Positions 1 to 7,228 of a stretch of 15,957 bases of DNA are shown here, in pieces. The DNA is from Desulfobacteraceae bacterium. GTDB taxonomy: Bacteria; Desulfobacterota; Syntrophobacteria; BM002. Position 1 is the stretch's first letter, and every line of letters starts with the position of its first letter. The DNA is taken from NCBI GenBank assembly GCA_002899795.1, contig PPDG01000416.1:1-15957 (forward strand). The letters run 5' to 3'. Made by a program: the position numbers and the translations under genes. Under the pieces are notes generated by a model. That model saw only the letters and a list, made by a program, of their open reading frames with translations. It was not told the DNA's origin and did no database searches.

Positions 1-1083
1 CTCATGGGAGAGGATCTGCGGGTTCTTAACAACCTTGGGGAGCAAGTGGAGGCAATCATAAGAGAAGTGCCTCACACTTTGAGCGTCTATGCGGAGCGGG
101 TCACCGGTGGTAATTTCCTCGACTATCGCATCAATCGCGAGGAGGCGGCACGCTATGGCCTTACCGTGGGTGACGTCCAGGACATTATTATTTCCGCCGT
201 TGGAGGCATGAACATCACCACAACGGTGGAAGGTTTGGAACGGTACCCGGTAAACCTTCGCTACAAGGCAGAATTTCGAGATTCGCCCGAGAAACTCCGG
301 CGCATTCTGGTGCCCACTCCTAATGGTGCTCAGGTCCCCATTACCCAATTGGCTGACATTGAGTTTGTTAAAGGTCCACCAAGCATCAAGAGTGAAAATG
401 CCCGTAAAAACGCCTGGATTTATATTGACCTCAGAGGAATTGACGTGGGGACCTACGTAAAGATGGCGCAGCAGGCAGTGAGCGAGAAGCTGAAGCTCCC
501 CTCGGGCTACAGCATCGTCTGGTCCGGCCAGTACGAGTACATGCAGCGAGCCAAGAAACGGCTCATAGTCGTGGTTCCTATGACTTTACTGATCATCTTT
601 CTTTTGCTTTACTTCAATTTCAAAAACGTCACAGAGAGTTTGATCGTCATGCTGAGCGTGCCCTTTTCTCTAACCGGCGGACTGTGGCTAATGTACCTTC
701 TCGGCTACCACATGAGCGTCGCGGTTGGGGTAGGCTTCATTGCCCTGGCAGGAGTTGCAGCGGAGACTGGAGTTGTAATGCTAATCTACCTGGATCAGGC
801 ATATAAAAAATTCAAGGCTCAGTATGGAGAAAATTTCAACCGGCTCCATCTATACGAGGCCATAGAGGAAGGGGCGGCCTTGAGGGTCAGGCCCAAGATG
901 ATGACCGTGGTCGCCATTATGGCTGGGCTCATGCCCATAATGTGGAGCCACGGCACCGGTTCTGAAGTTATGAAACGTATTGCAGCTCCCATGGTTGGCG
1001 GTATGGTTAGTGCCACTATTCTTACTCTTATAGTGGTGCCGGCCATATACGGATTGTGGAGGGGTTGGAATCTAGAAGAATAA
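1..1083 (+). CDS. cusA: CusA-type RND heavy-metal efflux pump, C-terminal part (5' end outside window)
   Basis: Inner-membrane proton-driven pump of the heavy-metal-efflux RND family, which exports metal ions (probably Cu(I)/Ag(I)) through a periplasmic adaptor and an outer-membrane channel. The reading frame is open from base 1, so the ATG at 4 is internal. About 360 of roughly 1040 residues are present. Visible parts are the end of the second periplasmic porter region, including the INREEAARYGLTV segment and SAVGGMNITTTVEG, which aligns with the CusA stretch carrying a metal-ligand methionine. These are followed by about five hydrophobic helices: a VVPMTLLIIFLLLYF helix, the GFIALAGVAAETGVVMLIYLDQA helix region typical of CusA/CzcA, the conserved LRVRPKMMTVV loop, and a last helix ending in VVPAIYGLW. 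The wording is closer to CusA than to CzcA, so monovalent metal specificity is inferred. It probably shares a transcript with the next gene, 36 bases downstream. Confidence 0.93.
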   Translation, partial: LMGEDLRVLNNLGEQVEAIIREVPHTLSVYAERVTGGNFLDYRINREEAARYGLTVGDVQDIIISAVGGMNITTTVEGLERYPVNLRYKAEFRDSPEKLRRILVPTPNGAQVPITQLADIEFVKGPPSIKSENARKNAWIYIDLRGIDVGTYVKMAQQAVSEKLKLPSGYSIVWSGQYEYMQRAKKRLIVVVPMTLLIIFLLLYFNFKNVTESLIVMLSVPFSLTGGLWLMYLLGYHMSVAVGVGFIALAGVAAETGVVMLIYLDQAYKKFKAQYGENFNRLHLYEAIEEGAALRVRPKMMTVVAIMAGLMPIMWSHGTGSEVMKRIAAPMVGGMVSATILTLIVVPAIYGLWRGWNLEE

Positions 1084-1119
1084 CCAGAAATCTAAATGAG
1101 AGAAAAGATGGAGTAGGAT

Positions 1120-1596
1120 ATGAAACTGAGAAGCTTTTTGACTGTACTCGCGCTCTTGATTACATTGAGCCCAAGACCATTTGCCCTGGCTGCTACAGAC
1201 CATCAGAGCCACACCGATACGTCTGGGTCTAAGTCAGGTTCCACGGAACATGGTCAAACCGGTGCCACTTTCACCCACCAAGAGGTAGTGGAGGGAGTGC
1301 AGGCCGAATTTCAGGTTATGACCTTGGCAAGTATGAACATGAAGGACCCGCAAGGCAAAACCCACCACATTATGGTGAAGCTTGTTGATGTTTCTTCCCA
1401 GAAGCAAATAGGTAATGCCGTCGGCAAAATTAAGCTAATCAGCCCCACGGGCAAGGAACAGGTGGAAAGCTTGCAAAACTATAGTGGAATCCTCGCAGCC
1501 AATTTCATTTTTGATGAAAAAGGTAAATACGGGGTGATCTGCCTTTTCGAGGTGGACGGGAAAAAGCGGCTGATCAAGTTTTGGTATCCAAACTGA
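1120..1596 (+). CDS. Small exported protein, possible periplasmic metal-binding accessory of the RND pump
   Basis: Not recognised as a named family. The 158-residue product begins with a clear Sec signal peptide (KLR, a hydrophobic stretch, probable cleavage after ALA near residue 24). A polar segment rich in His, Ser and Gly follows (residues 25-55), then a compact beta-rich domain with MTLASMNMKDPQGKTHH (Met and His in close order) and a C-terminal FDEKGKYGVICLFEVDGKKR stretch. The overall look resembles FixH/YtkA-like or Cu-handling periplasmic domains, but this is resemblance only. It lies 36 bases after the RND pump gene on the same strand with a GGAG/AGGA ribosome site just upstream, so a role as periplasmic metal carrier or sensor for the pump is inferred. 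Confidence 0.75.
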   Translation: MKLRSFLTVLALLITLSPRPFALAATDHQSHTDTSGSKSGSTEHGQTGATFTHQEVVEGVQAEFQVMTLASMNMKDPQGKTHHIMVKLVDVSSQKQIGNAVGKIKLISPTGKEQVESLQNYSGILAANFIFDEKGKYGVICLFEVDGKKRLIKFWYPN

Positions 1597-1682
1597 GCAC
1601 AGACTCTATGGAGGGATCGTACTTTCTAAAGCGTTAGGTCAAAACTGTAAAGTCTGCAAACATGACGGAGGATCCCTAATCA

Positions 1683-2192
1683 ATGGTGGACAATTACGGG
1701 GTTGAAGCAGCACCATTCAGTTGGTACCTAAAAGTAGCCGCTGAAGCGGATGTGCAACCCACCCTCGAGCAGCTTACTGATCACATGAACGATCAGCAGC
1801 GAGCTGCCTTTAGAGATAAATTGCAGCGCTACGTGCGCAAACCAGATCGTGAGCTCATTGTGGCCGTGCACGGAGGGCAGACGTTAGGTCTGGTTTGTGT
1901 AATTGAGCAGGCTCAGTTTCCCCCCCGTTTCCCCGAACAGAAGGCGAGCCATTTGCGAAACTTCGCCTGCGGCACGCAGCTCCTGGTACATCCTTCTTTC
2001 CGCAAGCAAGGTGTTGGTGGCAGTCTTCTAGTTCGCGCCCAACGTTGGGCCCACGAGCAAGGATTGACGGGATTTTGGATCGTAACCCACCGCCAGGCTA
2101 ATTGGTACAAAACTCATTTCGGCTACCATAAAATTTACCGGATTGATGACAAAGGTGTAGAAAAAACTCTACTGGCGAAGAGTTTCGAGTGA
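1683..2192 (+). CDS. GNAT-family N-acetyltransferase
   Basis: 169-residue acetyl-CoA-dependent acetyltransferase of unknown substrate. The acetyl-CoA pyrophosphate-binding motif A is visible as FRKQGVGGSL (residues 106-115), preceded by the beta-strand LLVHPSF and followed by helix LVRAQRWAHEQG. The C-terminal part has the usual GFWIVTH and WYKTHFGYHKI segments (motif B, with the Tyr and GF-like turn). The start is chosen at ATG 1683, with a GGAGG about 12 bases upstream. It is probably its own transcription unit: the 86-base gap from the previous gene carries a 7-base inverted repeat (1612-1618 with 1671-1677). Its 3' end faces a MITE-like palindrome and the convergent MauE-like gene. Confidence 0.8.
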   Translation: MVDNYGVEAAPFSWYLKVAAEADVQPTLEQLTDHMNDQQRAAFRDKLQRYVRKPDRELIVAVHGGQTLGLVCVIEQAQFPPRFPEQKASHLRNFACGTQLLVHPSFRKQGVGGSLLVRAQRWAHEQGLTGFWIVTHRQANWYKTHFGYHKIYRIDDKGVEKTLLAKSFE

Positions 2193-2222
2193 TCCTAATA
2201 AGGAAGAATGCAACCGATTAGC

Positions 2223-2408
2223 CTAGCCCGGATATTTCATGATTCTGTGTGGCGAGACCGTGAAGATGAGTGTGCCACCGGGCACCCGCAGGGGCTCGAA
2301 TCCGAGGCGTACTTGAACAGTACGTCGCAGGGTTCGAGACCCGAGGACGCCCGGAAGGACGGTCATATCCACGCTCGGAGCAGCCGAATCATGAAATATT
2401 CGGGCTAG
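2223..2408. repeat. MITE-like long imperfect palindrome (copy 1, 186 bp)
   Basis: The whole segment is nearly self-complementary. The outer ends carry an inverted repeat TAGCCCGnATATTTCATGATTC matching at 21 of 22 positions. Inner portions also pair (for example CCGGGC near 2278 with GCCCGG near 2351, and GCGTACT near 2307 with AGTACGTCGC near 2321). There is no internal gene; short open frames across it are incidental. The same terminal repeat bounds a shorter copy at 4869-4944. It lies between two convergent genes, ending 8 bases from the stop of the leftward MauE-like gene. No obvious target-site duplication is visible. It is most simply a non-autonomous, hairpin-forming element moved by a transposase encoded elsewhere. 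Confidence 0.75.
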
Positions 2409-2415
2409 ATAGGAC

Positions 2416-2910
2416 CTAGCGCTTGAGCACTTGAGCCAGAGAGAATTTTGTTTCAATCCCCCTAATCTGATAGAGCCAGAAGAGATAAAAGGCAAGGAGT
2501 AAGAAAAGAGAGTCTCGAAAAAGGGTAAGGATGGTAATCGGATCGGTGCTTTGGGTGATAAAACAGCCACAGTGAACGTCCAGACCCCGGGCCAGATTAA
2601 TACCAAGGGCCCCAATAAAAACCACCATCAAGCCGCTCAATATCAGAATACTTCCCTGCATCCACAGACCCAACACCAGCAGACTGCCACTCAACAGCTC
2701 CACCCACGGCAAACAAATGGCCACCAGGTTTACCGCCACCTCCGGCAAAAGTTGGTAGTTATAGACAGCCTCGGCAAAAAGATCAGGATGCCTGATTTTA
2801 TCCAGGCTGGCATAAATAAAGACGCACCCCAAAACGATCCTCAGTACTAAGGCAGTGATGGGATGAGTCAACCAGTTTCCTGTGTGCCGATCTTCGCCCA
2901 TGAATACCAT
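2416..2910 (-). CDS. MauE/DoxX-family integral membrane protein
   Basis: 164-residue four-helix membrane protein. Hydrophobic segments are at about residues 17-38, 58-82, 85-108 and 124-148. The first helix contains FIYASLDKIRHP, a signature of MauE/DoxX-like proteins, and a CGCF motif (Cys114, Cys116) lies in the loop before the last helix, as in MauE-type proteins thought to work in disulfide or redox maturation. An alternative start is Met4 (position 2901); no strong ribosome site distinguishes the two. It lies downstream of the exported rhodanese on the same strand, but a 236-base repeat-containing gap separates them, so co-transcription is uncertain. A role in membrane thiol or sulfur redox together with the rhodanese is an inference from context. 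Confidence 0.75.
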   Translation of the reverse strand: MVFMGEDRHTGNWLTHPITALVLRIVLGCVFIYASLDKIRHPDLFAEAVYNYQLLPEVAVNLVAICLPWVELLSGSLLVLGLWMQGSILILSGLMVVFIGALGINLARGLDVHCGCFITQSTDPITILTLFRDSLFLLLAFYLFWLYQIRGIETKFSLAQVLKR

Positions 2911-2973
2911 CCATATCGGTGGGGAATGTCCACCCTATATCATTGTCCATGGAGTGTTAGAGCACTGCAAAAT

Positions 2974-3104
2974 CTCAAATACCAAGCACCAAATTACAAA
3001 CAAATCTCAAATTCCAATACTAAATGACCGAAACAGGTTTGGAATTTCGAATTTTGGTCATTGTTATTTGTTTGATATTTGTGATTTGTGATTTGGAATT
3101 TCTG
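2974..3104. repeat. Heptamer-periodic A/T-rich tracts forming an imperfect hairpin
   Basis: The left tract 2974-3029 divides exactly into eight 7-base units (CTCAAAT, ACCAAGC, ACCAAAT and so on to AATGACC). The right tract 3071-3104 reads TTTGATA, TTTGTGA, TTTGTGA, TTTGGAA and so on, also with period 7. The two are roughly reverse complements: AATGACC at 3023-3029 pairs with GGTCATT at 3056-3062, and CAAACAAAT at 2997-3005 with ATTTGTTTG at 3066-3074. It fills the gap between the rhodanese and MauE-like genes. No coding potential is seen. Confidence 0.7.
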
Positions 3105-3131
3105 TTCCTCCAATACTCCAGCTCTCTTTTG

Positions 3132-3156
3132 CTTAGTTCCTAGTTCTTAGTTCTTA
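3132..3156. repeat. Heptamer tandem repeat CTTAGTT overlapping the rhodanese stop codon
   Basis: Three and a half copies of a 7-base unit (CTTAGTT, CCTAGTT, CTTAGTT, CTTA). The leftward rhodanese gene ends inside this tract: its stop codon is at 3147-3149, so the last codons and the stop are built from repeat sequence. Confidence 0.65.
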
Positions 3157-3626
3157 CCGGCAACCACTGGCTGCCCTGCTCCTTGCCATTGCTGGATACC
3201 GCCGGTAAAAATCTCAATATATTCCAGGCCAGCAAAAAGTAGTTTTTCGGTAAGTTCCACGCTCATCTCACAGCTGGCACCATCACAATAGGTGATTACC
3301 CGTGGTGCTGCCCGTAGCTGCTCCTCCAGTTTGGGAAAAACCGAATCAAAGTCTCTCACTGGGAGACTCACCGCTCCTGGGATGTGTCCCCGCTCAAAAA
3401 ACTCCGGGTCGCGAGCGTCCACCAAAAGAGCAGCACCACTCTTATATGCCTCTTTGACCTGCTTGAGCGACACTGCTGGGAATCCCCCTGTCAGCTGCTC
3501 GTTGAGCACTTTTTCCTGCCACCGTTCCATCAGGGGAATCCCCTCTGCCCGGAACGCATGCACACCAATGCCGAGGGCTCCGGATATGATGATAATACCG
3601 ATTGACTGGAGGAGAGATCGCTTCAT
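3147..3626 (-). CDS. Exported or membrane-anchored single-domain rhodanese
   Basis: 159 residues. An N-terminal hydrophobic segment (about residues 8-24) acts as signal peptide or membrane anchor, placing the domain outside the inner membrane. The rhodanese domain (about residues 50-155) shows LLVDARDPEFFERGHIPGAVSLP and the active-site loop CDGASC with the catalytic Cys at 114 and a second Cys at 119, then GLEYIEIFTGGIQQW. The family moves sulfane sulfur or handles persulfides and related species. It starts 5 bases after the selD stop on the same strand, so it is very likely translated from the selD message. A link to selenium or sulfur delivery is suggested by that adjacency but not shown. 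The 3' end is formed by a heptamer repeat. Confidence 0.88.
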   Translation of the reverse strand: MKRSLLQSIGIIIISGALGIGVHAFRAEGIPLMERWQEKVLNEQLTGGFPAVSLKQVKEAYKSGAALLVDARDPEFFERGHIPGAVSLPVRDFDSVFPKLEEQLRAAPRVITYCDGASCEMSVELTEKLLFAGLEYIEIFTGGIQQWQGAGQPVVAGKN

Positions 3627-3631
3627 ATGGC

Positions 3632-4729
3632 TCAGGGGTAGACGACGATAGGCTTGTCTTGTTCTTCGGTGATGCGGCCAATATGGGATGCTGCCGGAGT
3701 TTTCAATTCCTGCAAGCGGGCTATCAGCTGCTCTGTTTTCTCTGAGGATACGGCAATGAGCAAGCCCCCAGCGGTTTGGGGATCGGCCAGCATCAGGGAC
3801 ATTTCCTGGCGCAACCCGTTCTCGTAACGCAGGTGTGGATTGACATATTGTAAGTTAGTGTGGGTGGCAGCAGGGATCTTGCCCTTGCGGACGAATTCCC
3901 ATGCTTCTTCCAGGGTGGGAACATTGCCTGCAAAAATCTCAGCGCTCACCTTGCTGGCCTGGGTCATCTCCAGAAGATGTCCCAAAAGACCAAATCCGGT
4001 GACGTCAGTAACAGCGTGGACGCCAACCTCTCTCATGGCCTGGGCTGCGTCTTTATTCAAAGTAGCCATGAGCGCCGTCACCTTTTCGATGAGAGGTTCA
4101 CTGGCAATTCGGCGCTGAATGGCTGAAGAGATGGCTCCCACTCCCAAAGGCTTTGTAAGCACCAAATCATCGCCAGGTCTGGCGTCTCCGTTGGTGCGAA
4201 TCTGGTCTATCTCTACATAGGCAGTGACCACCAAACCATATTTCAGTTCGCTGTCCTCGATGGTGTGGCCACCCAGCACAGAAATTCCCGCCTCTTTGGC
4301 CTTATCCACACCGCCGCGGAGAATATCGGACATGACGCTGAGTGGCAGATTGTGCTGAGGAAAACCCATGATGCTGAGGGCAAAAAGGGGCTCAGCGCCC
4401 ATTGCATAGATGTCACTGAGAGAATTGGCCGCGGCGATCTGGCCAAAACTGTAGGGATCATCCACAATAGGTGTAAAGAAATCCACAGACTGCACGATGG
4501 CGTGAGTCTCATTCACTCGGTAAACAGCGCAGTCATCAGCGGTATCAGCTGCCACCAGTGCGTTGGGATCGTCCACTGGCGGCAGGCTTTTGAGAGCTTT
4601 GGCCAGATCCTCCGGCCCGATCTTGCAAGCTCAACCGCCTTTTCCCGCAAACCGGGTCAACTGTGGCTCTTCAGTAGAGCTCCTCAGGAGGAACCGCTCA
4701 ATGAGTTGTCTGCCAAAAGCCGCTTTCAT
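3632..4729 (-). CDS. selD: Selenide, water dikinase (selenophosphate synthase) with predicted selenocysteine
   Basis: Makes selenophosphate from selenide and ATP, the selenium donor for selenocysteine tRNA. A simple ORF would start at GTG 4576 with MDDPNALVAAD, but this misses the catalytic N-terminus. Reading the same frame upstream gives FAGKGG-(TGA)-ACKIGPEDLAKAL, which matches the SelD active-site segment G-C/U-x-x-K. The TGA at 4631-4633 therefore falls on the catalytic Cys/Sec position (residue 33), with the essential Lys three residues on (residue 36; compare E. coli Cys17 and Lys20). The start is taken as ATG 4729, with AAGGA about 8 bases upstream; total 365 residues, close to the family's usual length plus a short N-terminal extension. 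Other visible motifs are DTADDCAVY, GGHTIED and VTDVTGFGLLGH. It is the first gene of a unit with the rhodanese. Confidence 0.93.
4594..4633 (-). promoter_or_regulatory. Predicted bacterial SECIS hairpin after the selD UGA
   Basis: Read on the minus strand, GAGCTT (starting at the GA of the TGA codon, 4632-4627) can pair with AAGCTC (4599-4594). An upper stem GGCC (4617-4614) pairs with GGCC (4604-4601), leaving a nine-base loop GGAGGATCT. A stem-loop immediately after the UGA with G and U in the apical loop is what SelB needs for selenocysteine insertion in bacteria. Pairing was done by eye, without folding software. Confidence 0.6.
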
Positions 4730-4790
4730 TTTTCATTCCTTGACCTTGTCCATTACAACTTTAGTACCATCTTAACAATAACAATTGTCA

Positions 4791-4819
4791 AATTTAAGCT
4801 CTTGAGGATTTTTGGTCAA
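4791..4819 (-). promoter_or_regulatory. selD: Probable sigma70-type promoter for selD
   Basis: On the minus strand, TTGACC (4819-4814) is followed after exactly 17 bases by TAAATT (4796-4791), giving a roughly 60-base leader to the selD ATG. An overlapping alternative is TTGACA (4791-4786) with TACTAA (4766-4761) at a less favourable 19-base spacing. Confidence 0.5.
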
Positions 4820-4868
4820 ATAGATAATCACGATAAATTCTATATACTCCATTGGAAAATCCAATGCC

Positions 4869-4944
4869 AGCCCGCATATTTCATGAATTGGTGTCTCGAG
4901 CTCGCACCGTGGTCGTAGTAGGCCATTCATGAAATATGCGGGCT
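4869..4944. repeat. MITE-like palindromic element (copy 2, 76 bp)
   Basis: It is bounded by a perfect 20-base inverted repeat, AGCCCGCATATTTCATGAAT, the same terminus as the longer element at 2223-2408. The 36-base core contains CTCGAGCTC and has no coding content. It starts 14 bases beyond the stop codon of ubiB and lies upstream of the selD promoter. The long and short copies share only their ends, as expected of deletion derivatives of one parent or of two cores carrying the same termini. Confidence 0.75.
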
Positions 4945-4957
4945 AGACTCAAGAGAT

Positions 4958-6610
4958 TCAAAACTTGCGGCTGCGGAGAATATTATAGATCAACCAGAGG
5001 CCCAAAATTCCAGAGACCAAGTAGCCGATGATGCCAAGGGCAGGGAAACCGAAAAGCAGGGGTTTCACCCCGGTGGTGATGATCATCGAGGAGGCCACTA
5101 TCAAGGCAGCGACGATAATGCCCAAGGTAAGACGATTGGCAATGTTCTCCAGGGTGCTACGAATCCCACCCAGGTTTTCGTGCTGAAAGCGGATGCTCAG
5201 TTCGCCACGATCAATCTTGCCTATGATCTGGCTGAGCCGCAGGGGCAACTCCTTCTGGAATGTGAGGAGGCCGGAGATGTTCCGGCGCAATTCTCTCCAT
5301 ATCGTCTCCGGCTTCCACCGCTCCAGGGCCAACTTCCTCACGTATGGCTTGGCCTCCTCCACAACATTAAGTTGAGGATACAACTGTCGCGCTGTGCCCT
5401 CTGCAGTGATCAGGGCTTTGATCATGATGGCCAAATCAGCTGGCACTTTGAGCCTGTTCTCCCGCAGCATGGTGCTGATATCGAGGAGCAGTTGGCCGAT
5501 ATTGAGCTCTTGAATGGGCAAGCTGTGGTAGATATCCACTATGTCTAGAATCTCTCGCTCCATCCGCCGCGGCACAATGCTGCCATCAACCTGGGTCATA
5601 CTGAGCAGAATGCTCAGGATCTTTTCACTGTCCCTATCAACCACCGCATTTATCATGTCGATCAAATCGTAGCGGGTTCGCCGGGTAAGGCGACCTACCA
5701 TGCCCCAATCCAAGAGGCAGATAACGTTGTCGTCCAGAATGATTATGTTGCCAGGGTGAGGATCAGCATGGAAAAAGCCATTTTCAAGGATTTGCTTTAC
5801 GGTGAGACGTAGGCCGCGTTTAGCCAGGAGTTCTCGGTCCGCAACGGCGTCTACTTTAAGGTCCCTTAGCTTGGTCCCCTGGACCAATTCCATGGTGAGA
5901 ACCTGCGGGGTTGTGACTTCTTCATAGAGACGAGGGATATACACTTCGTTGCTCTCGGTGAGTGTAGTAGCAAAAATTTTCATGTGGCGGGCTTCGCGGG
6001 TGAAGTCGAGTTCCCGAAACAGGCTCTTTTTCACCTCTTGTACCAGGTTTGGCAAATCGTAGATCTGTCCCCATTCCGTGCGCTCATGCAGCTGTCCGGC
6101 AATGCGTTCCAGGATATAGAGATCGGTTTCGATTACCGGTCGAATTTTGGGGCGCTGGATCTTCACTGCCACCATCTGCCCTGCATCTCTGAGAACAGCT
6201 TTGTGAACTTGGGCTAGAGACGCCGCTGCCAGCGGCTTCTCATCGAAGCTCGAAAAAATCTCGGTCAAGGGCCGCTGCAGATTTGTCTCCACCACCTGAC
6301 GGATGGCTTCGTAGTCCACCGGAGCCACCTCATCTTGGAGTTTACGCAACTCCAAGATGAGGGGATTGGGGATTAGGTCTGGTCTCAGACTCATGAGCTG
6401 GCCAAACTTGATGAAAGTCGGACCCAGGTCCTCCAGCGTGTGGCGCATCCGCTCCCAGGTACTCATCTCGCCCTGGACCTTGTGGATTTTTCTCAGGAGT
6501 TCCTTGCCCGGAAAATCCAACCGGTCCACCACATCATCGAAGCCGTACCTGAAAAGGGTCTTTACAATGTCCTTGAAGCGGCGCAAATGCATTACGGCCT
6601 TGATATCCAC
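4958..6610 (-). CDS. ubiB: UbiB/AarF/ABC1-family atypical protein kinase-like protein
   Basis: 550-residue member of the UbiB (ADCK/ABC1) family, ATPases needed for quinone or isoprenoid-lipid metabolism. Family hallmarks are visible: the KxGQ motif as KFGQ (residues 68-71), the Ala-rich nucleotide loop AAASLAQVH (128-136) in place of a glycine loop, VAVKIQRP with the conserved Lys near 150, the catalytic loop HADPHPGN (281-288), and DWG (301-303) in the DFG position. The C-terminus has two hydrophobic helices (about residues 495-545) that anchor it in the inner membrane. It starts at GTG 6610, with AGGAG 6 bases upstream inside the end of the phasin gene. If the host uses menaquinone rather than ubiquinone, the symbol indicates family and not substrate. 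Confidence 0.92.
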   Translation of the reverse strand: MDIKAVMHLRRFKDIVKTLFRYGFDDVVDRLDFPGKELLRKIHKVQGEMSTWERMRHTLEDLGPTFIKFGQLMSLRPDLIPNPLILELRKLQDEVAPVDYEAIRQVVETNLQRPLTEIFSSFDEKPLAAASLAQVHKAVLRDAGQMVAVKIQRPKIRPVIETDLYILERIAGQLHERTEWGQIYDLPNLVQEVKKSLFRELDFTREARHMKIFATTLTESNEVYIPRLYEEVTTPQVLTMELVQGTKLRDLKVDAVADRELLAKRGLRLTVKQILENGFFHADPHPGNIIILDDNVICLLDWGMVGRLTRRTRYDLIDMINAVVDRDSEKILSILLSMTQVDGSIVPRRMEREILDIVDIYHSLPIQELNIGQLLLDISTMLRENRLKVPADLAIMIKALITAEGTARQLYPQLNVVEEAKPYVRKLALERWKPETIWRELRRNISGLLTFQKELPLRLSQIIGKIDRGELSIRFQHENLGGIRSTLENIANRLTLGIIVAALIVASSMIITTGVKPLLFGFPALGIIGYLVSGILGLWLIYNILRSRKF

Positions 6611-6613
6611 CCT

Positions 6614-6946
6614 CTACTCCTGTTCTTTACCACTCGCCTCTTCACACTCTGCAATCTTCTTCTCGAGATTTTCCACCCGCGCCTTGAGCTCTTTAAACTC
6701 CTTTTTGCTGCCAATGTCAAAGTTGTCCAGCCCCTTCCGCACCGTCTCTGAGATTTTTTCCTGGATATCCTCCCACTGGCCCCTACCACTTTCCACAAGG
6801 TCCTGCGCCAACCGTTCCGCTTCATCTCGCGAAATTTTGCCCTCGTCCACCCACCGCCGAGTAGCCTCCTCCACCTTTTCCTTGGTCACCACGGCAGCGC
6901 CAAGGCTCGCCAATAGACTATTTCTGATCATTTCTAGGACAGACAT
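6614..6946 (-). CDS. Phasin-family (PhaF/PhaI-like) coiled-coil protein
   Basis: 110 residues, highly charged and helical. The N-terminal half (MLRNSLLASLGAAVVTKEKVEE style, then RRWVDEGKISRDEAERLAQDLV) matches the poly-granule-associated phasin family, and the C-terminal third (KEFKELKARVENLEKKIAECEE, about residues 80-105) is a heptad coiled coil. The start is chosen at ATG 6946, because AAGGAGG lies 7 bases upstream; a TTG two codons earlier is too close to it. The UbiB gene starts 3 bases after its stop, so the two form an operon. No PHA synthase is in the window, so a role on PHA granules is not supported here; a membrane-lipid or scaffold role with UbiB is possible. Confidence 0.8.
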   Translation of the reverse strand: MSVLEMIRNSLLASLGAAVVTKEKVEEATRRWVDEGKISRDEAERLAQDLVESGRGQWEDIQEKISETVRKGLDNFDIGSKKEFKELKARVENLEKKIAECEEASGKEQE

Positions 6947-7161
6947 AAGCAAACCTCCTTGTGATGCTGGTACTCAACTGAGTTCCGGCAATAATTACAT
7001 GTGGTCCTCGGAGAAGAACACCACCAACAAACGCTCAATGTTGTTAACTATATAATTCAATTCTAGGGACCTCCTCATCGAAAGTCAAACGAAGGATCTG
7101 TCCGGAAATAAGTATTTCATTTATACATCTTATATCCAGACAAATCCGAATTCTCTTTGAC

Positions 7162-7190
7162 TTGAACTGGGCCTTCTATTTGCATACAAT
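7162..7190 (+). promoter_or_regulatory. Probable sigma70-type promoter for the MoxR gene
   Basis: TTGAAC (7162-7167), a 17-base spacer, and TACAAT (7185-7190), followed by a short leader, a GGAG ribosome site near 7218 and the ATG at 7229. It is the best promoter match in the 276-base divergent spacer between the phasin operon and the MoxR gene. Confidence 0.6.
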
Positions 7191-7228
7191 GGTCCTGCCA
7201 CCATGCCTGCACAAGATGGAGAATTCCC

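Noticed and set aside
1612..1677. Inverted repeat AGGGATC / GATCCCT before the GNAT gene
   Set aside because: The arms are only 7 bases, 52 bases apart, with no U-run or other support for a terminator or operator.
2290..2350. tRNA T-arm-like words (GGTTCGAG, GGCTCGAAT)
   Set aside because: They are two arms of the same palindrome and no cloverleaf can be drawn around them.
2974..3156. CRISPR-like repetition in the rhodanese/MauE gap
   Set aside because: The units are 7 bases and contiguous, with no spacers and no cas genes.
4265..4918. 217-codon open frame on the plus strand across selD and MITE copy 2
   Set aside because: It is antisense to the well-supported selD frame, ends in the palindromic element, and shows no protein family.
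6357..7055. 232-codon open frame on the plus strand opposite ubiB and the phasin gene
   Set aside because: Its Ser/Arg-rich translation is typical of an antisense shadow. Both opposite genes carry clear family motifs.
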